Source: Stenocarpella maydis (taxonomy: Eukaryota > Ascomycota > Sordariomycetes > Diaporthales > Diaporthaceae). From it: a stretch of 64,000 nt of DNA. The notes below the pieces were generated by a model. It saw only the letters and a list, made by a program, of their open reading frames with translations. It did not search any database and was not told where the DNA came from. The translations under genes and the position numbers were made by a program. The DNA is taken from assembly GCA_002270565.1 (NCBI GenBank), contig NQMI01000011.1, positions 131,929 through 195,928 of the forward strand. Direction: 5' to 3'. Positions 1-10,632 of this stretch are shown here, piece by piece; the first letter of the stretch is position 1; the number at the start of each line of letters is the position of its first letter.

Positions 1-895
1 GTGCCAGCCATTTCGTGCTGTTGTCGTCCGTAACCAAAAGCACGGTGCAACGCCGCCAATCGTTGATGGACACCCACCTCTCTCCTGCTTTCCACCATCC
101 CGATACACCGTCCTGATGCCAGCTACAACGGATTCGCAGCTGTGCAGTGCGGTTGGGCCGTCCTGACACGCCAAGGTTTGGCGAGACACTTGCACGCGTG
201 GTAATTGCGTCCATGAACTTCCTCAGCCTGGCTGTGCATCAACTGATGTCGACCTGTGTTCACGTGCATTTCTTGTGCTTCAAGCGCTTGCACTAAACTT
301 CTTTCGGGGTTGGCTATCTATATCTAGCTGAAACACATGCGAACATGCCTCTTTGGCTGGAGCCTGTGCCTAACGAGGCCGGGCCTCTCGCTACCTGCTG
401 TGTGCAGTCCCATGGCCTCGGCCGTGGTCGCCCATCCTTCTTGCCCGTTGGCAACATGGCTGATGCATGACGACCGTAAACCCCAAACACATTTAGCACC
501 ACATCACCAACAGGCGGCGAAGGTTTGCGAAACAAAATATCACTTATCTGAATCCTCATGCAGATCCAGCTCAACGCATTGCCCGCATCGGTATCCATAA
601 TCAAGACCCACCATCCTCCTCAGCCTCAGCCAGGGTCGACGGCCGCCGGACACAACCCTGCTGGCTCTAGGTATCAAGCCGTCTAGTAGCAACACGCAGA
701 GCCGACGAGACGGGCAATGGCTGGCGCGGTGCAAGTTCCTGTCCTCCTTCAAAACTAGCCTTTCCTGGATGCTTCCTGTGAGGCCTCCCGAGAGGCATTC
801 CGGCCGGCCTGCCCCTTGGCCGCAGCATACGACGAGTTTCTCGAGCCAGGTCCGAGTCGAGGGCGTCCGGCACCTGCATGAGAGCCCGCACCACC
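1..895. other. Intergenic stretch, no gene recognised
   Basis: Short open frames here (for example 314-604 and 337-600, on opposite strands) have low-complexity or antisense-like translations with no recognisable domain. The stretch lies downstream of the MFS gene that ends at 896 and presumably holds its 3' UTR. I see no RNA gene or repeat. Confidence 0.5.
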
Positions 896-2887
896 CTACC
901 GTTGCTCGGAATCGATCTTGGCCAGGGGTGCCAGCCTGCTGTGGAGCTGGCTTGGGTGGATATGCTCAGCCAGTGCGCCAGACGTGCGAGGCGTGCGGGC
1001 CCCAGAGATATGCCTGCCGGTAGATGGGGAAGAATAGGGGTCACCCTCACCATCCCTCTGCTCCTCGAAGCTGTGCGCCCTCGATGTAGCCCTGGACGCG
1101 TGGCGTGAGTGATTCCGGGAGGCGGCCTCCTTGGCGGCGGTGTAGGAGCTGGTGCGGGAGCCCGGTCCGAAGTGTGGGCGCAGAGGGCGGACCGCACCCC
1201 CCTGGTCAAGCTGCTTCTCTGGCTCATGCGCCGCTGTGCCGGCGGCCGAGGGTGGATGGTGGTGCCGCTCGGTATCGATGCCCTTGGCGAGGTTCTCGGC
1301 AAATGGCGACCTCTTGCGCAGCTCCGGGCCCTTCCAGTATATGACGTACACGGCGATGACGAGGAGGAAGGAGATGCAGAAGAGGACCATGGAGGCGTTG
1401 AACAGGGGCTTGCCGTTCTGGCCCGGGATGTTCTCGTAGAAAGGGGTGGCTGCGCAGGTGAGCACGCCGGCAAGGAAGTCGCGGGCCCAGCCGTTGCCGC
1501 CCGTGGCGGAGGCAGAGTAGGGCCCGTAGGCGCAGATCATGTAGTCGATGGTGGCCATGTAGATGGCGTAGTTGGCGAGACCGATGATGGCGCTGGCGAA
1601 CATGGAGCCGACCCAGTGGATCGGGGGGCCGTTGCAGGTGAAGGCGAAGATGAAGAGGCCGAGCGGGAGGCAGGGCGCGAGAAACAGGAGCCACCAGAGG
1701 CGGGACTCGTACTGCGCGTGCTCGTCATCGGGCCTGGCCCTCCGCTGGTGTGTGTTCCGCTTGATGGCGGGGATGAAGGAGAGCCAGGCAATGACATAGC
1801 CGATGCCGATGGGGATGAAGGCCAGGCCAATGTCGTAGTCGTTGAAGCCCCACTGGGTGTAGACGAGGCTGAAGGACTGGATCTGCATGAAGATGAGGGC
1901 ATCCGCGAAGCCAGACAGCAGCGACAGGACCAGGACGATGGGCTCGGTGAGGAACATGGAGAAGGGCCGGGTCCAGGTGTGCATGAGCTCCGCCCAGGTG
2001 AAGCGCTCGCGGAAGGGCTCGATCTCGTTGGGGCCCCAGACGTCCTCTCCGTTCTTCCTGCGCTTCTTGGCGATGTTGTCGATCATGATGGTGGTGCGGG
2101 TCTCGGGGACGGTGAGGAGGTGCAGGAGCTGGACGAAAGCGCCAAAGATGAGCTGGATCCAGATGCACCAGCGCCAGGGCATGAACTGCTGGACGAAGCC
2201 GCCGACGATGGGGCCAAGGATGGAGCCGCCGACCGAGGAGAAGACGATGTAGGCGACGGCGTACTGCTGGTGGTCCGAGTCGAACATGTCGGCGATCATG
2301 CCGAGGGTGACACTGCCGCCGGCCGAGGAGAGACCGCCGAGACAGCGGCCGACGAGGACGCTGGCAAAGTTTGGGGCGAGGGCGACAGGCAGGGTCCAGA
2401 CGTTGACGAGGAAGAGGGAGGCCTGCATGATGGGCTTGCGGCCAAACTCCTCGGACCAGGGGGCCCAGAGCTCGCAGCCAAAGGCGTAGAGGATGAGGAA
2501 CAGGGCGGCGCCGAGACGGGCGACCTGCTCGCTGACGTGAAACTCCTCCGAGATGCCGGCCAGGCCGTTGGAGTAGAGAGAGGTGTTGAAGTTCATGGAG
2601 GTCTGGACCAGGAAGATGACGGTCAGGATCCACCACTTCTTGACCTCGGGATAGGCAAAGGCCAGCTCGCTCTCGCACTCCTCTGCGGTGAGCTCCCGCT
2701 TGGGGCCGCCAGCAGCAGCAGCAGCAGCAGCGGTGTGCACTTCGTCGTGGTTGCCCGAGGAGTACTTCTCATCCGAGGTTGCGACAGCCGTCTCGGAGCC
2801 GGAGCCGGAGCCAGAGCCAGGGCCGGGGGCTGTGGCGGCATTGACGCTGCGGCCCTTGGGCGGAGGCTGTGTCGTGACGGTGGACAT
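896..2887 (-). CDS. MFS drug/polyamine:H+ antiporter (DHA1 type)
   Basis: Single-exon gene of 663 aa, an integral membrane exporter of the major facilitator superfamily. The ATG at 2887 is chosen because the protein then begins with a hydrophilic tail and a TATA-like site lies about 60 bp upstream; the frame is open further upstream, but that extension is Asn-rich junk. Visible features are an Ala run near residues 48-55 encoded by a GCA/GCT repeat, then about twelve hydrophobic segments. The DHA1 loop is seen as SEEFGRKP between helices 2 and 3, with GRCLGGLSSAGG in helix 4 and GSILGPIVGGF (antiporter motif C) in helix 5. A Ser/Arg-rich cytosolic tail of about 130 residues follows the last helix and may be phosphorylated. 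The family usually exports drugs, polyamines or secondary metabolites; the substrate here is unknown. It is transcribed away from the rhamnosidase gene. Confidence 0.9.
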   Translation of the reverse strand: MSTVTTQPPPKGRSVNAATAPGPGSGSGSGSETAVATSDEKYSSGNHDEVHTAAAAAAAGGPKRELTAEECESELAFAYPEVKKWWILTVIFLVQTSMNFNTSLYSNGLAGISEEFHVSEQVARLGAALFLILYAFGCELWAPWSEEFGRKPIMQASLFLVNVWTLPVALAPNFASVLVGRCLGGLSSAGGSVTLGMIADMFDSDHQQYAVAYIVFSSVGGSILGPIVGGFVQQFMPWRWCIWIQLIFGAFVQLLHLLTVPETRTTIMIDNIAKKRRKNGEDVWGPNEIEPFRERFTWAELMHTWTRPFSMFLTEPIVLVLSLLSGFADALIFMQIQSFSLVYTQWGFNDYDIGLAFIPIGIGYVIAWLSFIPAIKRNTHQRRARPDDEHAQYESRLWWLLFLAPCLPLGLFIFAFTCNGPPIHWVGSMFASAIIGLANYAIYMATIDYMICAYGPYSASATGGNGWARDFLAGVLTCAATPFYENIPGQNGKPLFNASMVLFCISFLLVIAVYVIYWKGPELRKRSPFAENLAKGIDTERHHHPPSAAGTAAHEPEKQLDQGGAVRPLRPHFGPGSRTSSYTAAKEAASRNHSRHASRATSRAHSFEEQRDGEGDPYSSPSTGRHISGARTPRTSGALAEHIHPSQLHSRLAPLAKIDSEQR

Positions 2888-2942
2888 GGCGGGCGTGTGG
2901 GCATGTGCTTGCCCAACGGACGAGCCAAGGGAGGGACTGCGC

Positions 2943-2956
2943 CGGTATATATTAGT
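2943..2956 (-). promoter_or_regulatory. TATA-like box of the first MFS gene
   Basis: On the minus strand the sequence reads CTAATATATACC, about 60-70 bp upstream of the chosen ATG at 2887. Position and composition suit a core promoter, and it supports starting at 2887 and not in the upstream open extension. Confidence 0.4.
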
Positions 2957-5900
2957 AGCGTAGTAGCTGTTGGAGGGGATGTTGGCGTCGTCGTTGTTGT
3001 TCTTGTCGTTGCTCTTGTTGTTGTTTTGGTTCTTCTGTGGCAACGTGTGGAACCAGATCGGCGGGCTAGCCAGGCCAGTGTGATGTTTAGGTGGGCAGGC
3101 GGGCTGGTCGACAAGCCGTCGATACGATGGATGCACGTTCCGCGCGGGGGGGGGGGTTGGAATGCAAGATCAGGAGGGGAATGCCAGAGGAAGGCCCGGG
3201 GGCGGTGGGAGACGGATTCAAGATATACGCAGTGCATCATGTGTGGTGTGGAAGGCGGGAACATGCAAATGTGTTGAAGGTGCGGTGGGCAGCAACCTGG
3301 AGCCGGTGGGTACGTTCGGTACCTGTGGTACATTGGGGGGATACACGGGGCAGGGGGGACAGCATGTGTACTGTAGTGTATTGCAGTGTACTGCACTGGT
3401 ACCGTGCTGTACTGCACTTGCATGGCAGCACTGGTGGGAGGAATGCTCGGTGCCCAAGCGACGTCGTAGAGCACGTAGCGTGGGGCCGGCGGGTGCCAGT
3501 GGTGAGAGAGACGACGTCACCGGTCTGGATGAAGGATGACGGATGGGGCAAGAGCAACTGCAGTGCATCATTAGGTGATGATATACTCGCACGGCCGGGC
3601 TGGTAGACCATTTACATGGCCTGGCTGCGTCGTCTGTCTTCTGTGCCCGCGGGGTTGAGTGTGGAGACATGGCAACTCTGTGGATTTGGTCGACTTTGTG
3701 GAGGACATGTGGAGGGAGATCTGGGTCGTAATGGTCAAGCCCGTGCCCGTGGGGACGAAAACAAAACAGGGCCCCTGCAGTCAGGTCAGGGTCGTGCAAG
3801 TCGTCCCGTGACTGGCGGAACACGGCCGACTGTCGACATGTCGATACTGTGTACGGTCAATACCCAGACCGCAGAGCCGGGCCCGGCTGGGCTGTCTGGG
3901 TCTGTCTGCTCTCTTCTTGATGATTTGACGTCCCTGTTGAAGTTTCCACCCGGGGATATTGTACTTAGTACGTACATCCACCCTGCCTCTCGGAGGCAGT
4001 CGCATTCGACGGCCACTGGCGGTCTCGACTCTCGACCTTCACCGGGCGAGAAAAGTAGGTTCGACGTCGGGGGATGGTCCGTTGCGTCATGGCTGTGGGG
4101 TTTTTGTCGTTGGCGGGCCGATTGCCAGGCAAGCACGCACACTGCAAAGGCCAAAGAGCGACTGCCTGCCCATCGATAAACAAAGAATACACTGACTGCC
4201 CTTCCCAATAAACCCTGGACTGCCTGAGCAGTGAGCAGTGCTGCAACACACAGACGAGGGCAGGGGAGCACTATGGATGACGTCAGTTTTGCCCCAAAAG
4301 TCTGTTTGAGCCGCTGACTTGAGGACAAGGGCAAGGCTCGGTCTCTCCCGGCAGTACCCGCCGATCCCTTTCCGCTTCGGGTTCCTCGTCGTCGTGATTC
4401 AAATCACGAAAGTTGACGTTGACGAACACATGGCTTTTCTTTCCTTTGTTCTCTGTCCGTTTCTAGTGTAATTCCAGTATACATACTGCAGGTTACACCT
4501 AAACCCGCGGTGAGGTTCACTACGGGGATCCGGATGAGAGTGCACAGCCTGCTCAGGCTTGGTGCCGATCAAGCTTCGCCAAGCAGTGAGGCTTTGCGGG
4601 AAGGAGGGAAGCACAAAAACAAGCCGCCTGGCAAGGTCAGGCCAGGCCAAGCCACTTCCAGCTTGGCAATCCCCTCGACCCGCTCGCCTCATCGCCTCAT
4701 CGTTTTATCGTCACAAGCCCGAGAGGCCTACCTAACATGGGAATCCGAATAGCTGAATGGCTGACTGGCTGACTGGCTGAATGACCGACTAATGGCATCC
4801 GGCAGGTGAGGCATTCAAGCTGTGCATGTGGCTGAAGCCACAATGTGTGGGACTAACTGCCCTCCGCCTTTCGCTGCGGGGGATCTGTTAAGAGTACACC
4901 ACGGAGTACACCGAGCTGGAGTCGGCCCAGATCGAACCTCGCTGCAGCCAAGTACCCACTTTCGAGGCCCATACACCCACGCGGCGACCTTCAGCAAGTG
5001 GTTTTTCTTTTTTACTTTTCTTTTTCCTCTTACCGATGTGGGGTTTTGAGGGAAGACGCCGACTCCATGTACGATTGCAAGACGACACTGAAAGAATCTG
5101 GCCTCGAACCTCCAAGAGGCGCAACCAACCCTAACCCTCAGAGGTTGAAAAGACCCGACCTCACTCACGCCCGAAGCAGTCATCACTCAATGCTGAACGC
5201 GCCATCCATAGTACTATATACAACATCTCCAATATTTGACCATGTGCATCGGATGCGCCGATGACCCCCGGGGTCTAGGAGGAGCAGCATCACCCCTCTA
5301 TCGCGACGCGAGATACGAGAAGGCGTGACGCGCAGACCGAAGCCCACCTGGGCAGACACCCGCGGGCACACCAAGAAATCGCCCTTCAGGTCTCTCACAG
5401 AGACGATATCGACAACAGCTCGCCATCGCCACAGCGGGCTTGGCTGCAGCGACACAGACAGCATCTGGACGCAGGACTGCCACTCTGGGCCTGGTGACCC
5501 GGCCGGTCACGACTCGGGATTCCCGCCATGGCGACGGCCGTGGCCCTGCTCCACCGTGGAAGATATTGGAGCCGGCCAGCCAGCCAGCCTATTGGCCTGG
5601 CTATTGGGTTGGGGAATGTCTTAGGCTGGAGATTTATATTCTCTGACCTCGAGTCCTGCGGTCGCCAAAGGGACGTGCCCCCCCAGCCTCCCCCACAACG
5701 GAACAGGAGCCCATCCCCACATTGCGACCCGGGCCTGCTGCAGCGCAAACGGCTCACTGTCACGGCACTTTGTGTGGGGAACAGGTGCCCAGTCGCTTTT
5801 TCCCCTGCAACACCACGCCGCCAGTGTACACTACTCCGCAAATACACTAGACCGCCGGATGACCGGGCGATCCGTCTGTCGGTCCGATTCGTCTCCACCG

Positions 5901-6607
5901 GGGCTCCTGGTCCGGCCTGGAGCTCACTGGCCCACCTCGAGTCAAGTGACCTCTCCGAGGTTGACCCCAGGCTGTTGTTGGCCGGGGTAAAAAGGAGCGA
6001 ATTGCAAACTGCTCTGCGCAGGCTGCATCAAATATCACATTACCACGACCGGAGCCTGACTCAGTAAGGGCCTGGTGAGTACTATCAGAGCCCAAATTGC
6101 GTTCTGAGCTGCTGCCAAAAGAAAGATGGTTGTTGAGCTGATGAGCTGTGATAGCGAGTGATACCTACGGACCTAGCTAAGATTTGTGCACTCCACCTTG
6201 TCCTGTCCGAGGTAGGTGAGCTGTGGCACAAGGACAAGACTATGTCCAGCAGGCGGCTGAATAGTACAGCATCACGGCAATACCACTGCCAGTGCTAGTC
6301 TACTTACTCATCACAGCATCTCGGATCCCGCCATGGATCGCCCAACCGACTCCGCGTGGCCTCGGTCCAATTCATCGCGACCACCTTGGCATAATAACAT
6401 CGGGAGGGCTCTCGCCCCGCATTGATGATTCAATACCAACTGGGCTGTGTCCTTTTATATAATCAAATCCTCTCCCCGCATGCCGCAGGATGAAACCTCC
6501 CCCCTTATCAGGTAGCTCGGTGGACAGTAGTTCTCCTGCACGTCGTGTCCATCAAGGTTATTGTTAGCCTCGCAGCTGTGTTGTCACAAAAGACACGAGC
6601 CGTGACC
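2957..6607. other. Long intergenic region between divergent genes
   Basis: About 3.6 kb with no convincing gene. Open frames such as 3616-4179 (+) and 3786-4334 (-) overlap each other antisense and match no family I know. Visible features are a GT/CA-rich repeat of the TGTACTG type near 3365-3420, a short TGGCTGAC tandem near 4752-4785, a telomere-like CCCTAACCCT at about 5131, and an inverted repeat CTTGTCCT...AGGACAAG near 6198-6238. It is probably the promoter region of the divergent MFS and rhamnosidase genes. Confidence 0.45.
6454..6463 (+). promoter_or_regulatory. TATA-like box upstream of rhamnosidase
   Basis: TTTATATAAT lies about 145 bp upstream of the ATG at 6608. It is followed by a pyrimidine-rich stretch, typical of fungal core promoters. 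Confidence 0.4.
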
Positions 6608-8708
6608 ATGCTGCACAGCCTGGCGTTGCCCCTGGCCCTGCTCGGCTGCCTCGCCTCGGCAGCCGCGCCGTACGCCGAATACATCCTGGCCCCGTCCTCG
6701 AGGACCATCTATCCAGCCTCGGTCTACCGCGTCAACGGGACAGTCTCCAACGCCCAGTCTCTTGTCGACTCACCCTCCAACGCCACCGCGGTCCTGCGGG
6801 GCAAATCGGCAGTCACCTTTGACTACGGCAGGAACATCGCGGGGCTCGTCAGCGTGACCGTCGGCGAGTCTTCCTCCCCGGGCGCCGTGCTGGCTCTGAC
6901 ATTCACCGAGTCGAGCCTGTGGGTCAACGGAAAGGCGTGCGACGCCACTGCGGATGCCGGCCTCGACAGTCCTCTGTACCTCCCTGTTGGAGCCGGCCCC
7001 GGCACGTACACGGTCGGCGACCAGTTCGAGAGGGGCGCGTTCAGATACCTCAGCGTGGTGAGCAACTCGACTGGCACGGTCGAGGTCAAGAGTGTCGCGG
7101 TTGACTACAGGGCGGCCCCGGCCCAGGAGGACCTCACCGCGTACACTGGTTACTTTCACAGCAACGACGAACTGCTGAACCGGATCTGGTATGCCGGTAG
7201 GTGACCCTCACACACGGGCTGCCCCGGCCTGGGAGCTATGAGACAAGGCTGACGGGAGGCGGATAAATCAAGGCGCATACACCTGCCAGATATGCAGCAT
7301 CGATCCCACCCACGGTGACACGCTCGTCTGGCTGGGGATTATCAACAGCAGCCAGGTGATTGAGCTCCCGGAGACGGTGGCGTGGTGGAGCAACTACACC
7401 ATCACGGGCGGCAAGACAGCCCTCGTCGACGGCGCCAAGCGGGACCGCCTCGTATGGCCGGGCGACCTCGTCGTGGCGGCGCCGAGCATCTTTGTCAGCA
7501 CCGGCGACATGGCCTCCATCCGCAACGCGCTCGACTCCCTGCTCGCCCTGCAGAACTCGTCGGGCGCCCTGCCGTATGCCGGCCTCCCGTTCGCGGACAC
7601 GGTCCCGGTCTACAGCTTCACCTACCACCTGCACAGCCTCCTGGACATCGCGCTGTACTACGAGTACACCGGCGACCTGCCGTACCTGCAGGGCGTGTGG
7701 GGCAACTTCACCCTGGGCCTGGGGTTCACCCTGGGCCACGTCGACCACACGGGCCTGCTGGACGTGACGACGGCCGCGGACTGGCTGCGCGTCGGCATGG
7801 GCGGCCACAACATCGAGGCCAACGCCATCCTCTACCACACGCTGAACAGGGGCATCGCCCTCGCGACCGTCCTGAACGACACGGGCTCCGCGTCGAGCTG
7901 GGCCAGCTACGCCTCGGGCATCAAGGCCGCCGCCAACGAGCTCCTCTGGGACGGCCCGGCCTCCCTCTACCGCGACAACGAGACGACCACCCTGCACCCG
8001 CAGGACGGCAACTCGTGGGCGGTCCTGTCGAACCTGACGCTCTCGGCCGCCCAGTCCCTCGCGGTGTCCTCGGCCCTCCGGTCCCGCTGGGGGCCCTACG
8101 GCGCGCCGGCCCCGGAGGCAGGGGGCTCCCCCACGACAGTATCACCCTTTGTCGGGGCCTTTGAGCTCGCGGCGCACTACGCGGCGGGGTCCGCGGACGC
8201 GGCCCACGAGCTGATGCGCACGCAGTGGGGCTTCATGCTCGACGACCCGCGCATGACCAACAGCACGTTTATCGAGGGGTACAGCTCCGACGGCAGCCTG
8301 CACTACGCGCCGTACACCAACGACGCGAGGGTCAGCCACGCGCACGGCTGGTCCTCAGGGCCGACGAGCCTGCTGACGTTCCAGACGGCCGGGCTGCGCG
8401 TCGCGTCCGCCGGCGGGGACACGTGGGAGGTCGCGCCCAGGCTGGGGGGGCTGAGCGCCGTGGAGGCCGGGTTCGCCGCCCCGCGGGGGGCGTTCTCGGT
8501 CAGCGCCCGGGGGGAGCCGGGCCCCGCGGGGGTCATCACGGCGCTGAGCCTCACGGCGCCCGAGGGAACGACGGGGACGGTCGACCTCGGGCCGGGGGTG
8601 AGCGGCTGCCTGAGGGACGACGGCGGGAATGTCGTTGCCCTGGCGGAGGGGCGGGCCACTGGCGTGCGAGGGGGGAGCTGGAGGCTTGTTGTCGCCGGTG
8701 CGCAGTGA
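6608..8708 (+). CDS. Secreted alpha-L-rhamnosidase (GH78-like, six-hairpin glycosidase)
   Basis: Two exons, 6608-7196 and 7273-8708, joined by a GTAGGT...AAG intron, giving 674 aa. Splicing restores the family motif WYAGAYT..CSIDP at the junction. The ATG at 6608 gives a classic signal peptide (MLHSLALPLALLGCLASAAA, cut before APYAEY), so the enzyme should be secreted. An N-terminal beta-sandwich (residues about 25-180) leads into an (alpha/alpha)6 barrel with GDLVVAAPSIF, the acidic DWLR segment and GHNIEANA, then a C-terminal beta domain. Fungal relatives release terminal L-rhamnose from pectic or flavonoid glycosides; catalytic residues in this subgroup are acidic, but I cannot assign them with certainty. 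Several NxS/T sites fit a secreted glycoprotein. It is convergent with the GFA gene downstream. The coding DNA is very GC-rich and shows no damage. Confidence 0.9.
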
Positions 8709-8928
8709 TTATGTACAGGACCGGGAAATAAAATAATCTGTCTGTGTCGCTGCTGGTTGCCCTGCCCTTGCGGACCTCCTTGCTCTTGACACGTGATGAG
8801 AGCGATAGCATATATACACCTAGGTATGTAGTGAAAGGAATAAGGCAGTGAATACCTATGGTTACACAACCAGCCAAGGATCAACGCCGGAGATATCGTG
8901 GCTTCCTTGCAGCGCTCGAGGTAGGCCG

Positions 8929-9498
8929 TCACGATTTCTCGCGCACCTCGTCGCCCACCTCGGGAATCCACCTCACCCGCCTGCAGGCAAACATCTCCAA
9001 GGCCGGCCTGCACTCACTCAGGTCCACCCCGCGGGAGTCCGCGAAGAGCCCGAACTGCAGACACCTCGCGTCGGAGTCTGCGGCCTCGATTATGCAGACC
9101 GGGCTGCCGCACTCGGCGCACATTGTCCTCTGCATGGGCCTGCCGGAGCCGGTGTCGTTGTCCACAAAGATCCTGTGAGGCCCGCCTGCTGGGCCTGCTG
9201 GGCCCGGTGGGTGTGGGTCCGGGTGGAATTGGACGTTCTGCTTGGGCACGACGAAGGCGTACGACGCGACGCCGCCGCTGCGCCTCTTGCACGACACGCA
9301 GTGGCAGGTCAGGGTTGGGAAGGATGTCAGCCTCTGGCCGGTGACGTTGACCTGTGCGGATGGGGGCTCAGGCGCCGCGGTTAGGAAGTGCATTACGAGA
9401 CGAGAAAGAGGTGCCACGTGTCCGGCGGTTTGAGGGCACGGTCTGCTTACCCTGACCTTTCCGCAGAGGCACTGGCCTGAGGCGGTTATCGTCGACAT
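8929..9498 (-). CDS. GFA/CENP-V domain zinc-binding protein
   Basis: Two exons on the minus strand, 9498-9451 and 9351-8929, giving 156 aa. The intron is 99 bp, divisible by three and free of stops, so the frame also reads through it, but GTAAGC...CACAG borders and family similarity support splicing. Visible zinc ligands are GQCLCGKVR at the N-terminus, LTCHCVSCKRRSG in the middle and MCAECGSPV further on, the standard Cys pattern of the GFA (glutathione-dependent formaldehyde-activating) fold. The family includes S-hydroxymethylglutathione synthase-like proteins, but most fungal members have no proven activity, so a role in formaldehyde or thiol chemistry is only a family inference. Its length is normal. 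It is convergent with the rhamnosidase gene, with about 220 bp between them. Confidence 0.85.
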   Translation of the reverse strand: MSTITASGQCLCGKVRVSRPCPQTAGHVAPLSRLVMHFLTAAPEPPSAQVNVTGQRLTSFPTLTCHCVSCKRRSGGVASYAFVVPKQNVQFHPDPHPPGPAGPAGGPHRIFVDNDTGSGRPMQRTMCAECGSPVCIIEAADSDARCLQFGLFADSRGVDLSECRPALEMFACRRVRWIPEVGDEVREKS

Positions 9499-10632
9499 GT
9501 CTATGCTGACCTCGCCACGCTTGATGGTGAGTCTCTTGGCGGGGGGCGGGGGACGGAGATGTGGTGTTGTGGCCTCCGGGAGATGTTAACTAAGCTGAGA
9601 GCGCAGTTCCTGCTTGGTTTAAAACTTACTCATAGTATTACTGTGAACCCCCTGGACACATGGTGACACATGCACGTCATAGGAAGGTCATAGGAAAGAA
9701 TTGCAGAACAGGCTCGCCGAGGATAATCCTCACCATGCCCGCCCTTCCACCATCTTCTATTGGTTATGATATTATCCAGCTGAGACCAACACGACTTCCT
9801 TATCCACCTACCGCAACAATCGGCACGACCAGGCCCTTCTGCTGCAGACAAAGGGCAAGTGGATATCGTGATGCTTGATTGCCTGATAAACTATTTATGA
9901 ATTGTTAGTGGGGTTGCGTCTCCCCAAATCTCAATTTAAACTCACGCAGCCGTTGAAACGGTAACAGGGGGAAAAGGCACGTGCTGGGAGCATGTCTGCA
10001 ACGACCAGATGTACCGATCAGGGTTCCAGGTGGAAAACCCCTCCCGGGGCCCTGGGAGCTATTCGTCCAAGTATCTAGGTATTATAGCTTAAAGGCAGTT
10101 CGCCTTCATTACTCGCTCTGCTCGCTCCTCCAGCGAACCTCTCCACGCCACCCAATAGGGCCCCTCAGGCGCCCAGAGGAGGGGCCTCCACGTACCCAAA
10201 GGCAGGTCTTTCACAAGGGCCCTCACGCGCTCAGAGGAGGGACCTCCCCGTGCCCAAAGGAATGGCTTCCACAAGGGCCCTCGTGCGCCTAACGGAGGGC
10301 CCTTTATAAACCCAGACGGAGGGCCCTCCACATGCCCAGAGGAAGAGTCCACAGAGGGAGGGCCCCTTTACCAGGGCCTCCTAACCCAGAGTGTTAGGGT
10401 TTTCCCACGAACCAATCAGAATACAAACATTATCTAGCCTCTAATTAGTCCAACGAATAGCAAATGGGCGATTCCCTGTGTCTTGTCGCCTCACTTACAG
10501 AGCATGGGAGTGAAACAGACAGGGCGTAGATTGCCCACAAATGAATTGATGCCAGGAATCCCAGGCCCGGCACCCGGACCCGCGGGCGGGAGGAAAGAAG
10601 AAGATTTATGAACGAGAACGAATTTATTGCAG
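9499..10632. other. Intergenic region with a GC-rich minisatellite
   Basis: No gene is recognised. The notable content is the tandem array at about 10139-10385, listed separately. The remainder has no long conserved open frame. Confidence 0.5.
10139..10385. repeat. Imperfect minisatellite, unit about 50-60 bp
   Basis: Phrases of the type CCCAGAGGAGGG-CCTCCACGTGCCCAAAGG-CACAAGGGCCCTC recur four to five times with small changes between 10139 and 10385. Both strands are open in places only because the unit is GC-rich. It does not look RIP-mutated. Confidence 0.7.

Noticed and set aside
1109..3277. 722-aa plus-strand open frame
   Set aside because: Antisense shadow of the MFS gene; composition is Gly/Asp/Glu-rich low complexity from GC-biased codons, with no domain.
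3616..4334. Overlapping open frames on both strands in the 3-6.6 kb intergenic region
   Set aside because: Mutually antisense, no family resemblance, no promoter or splice context.
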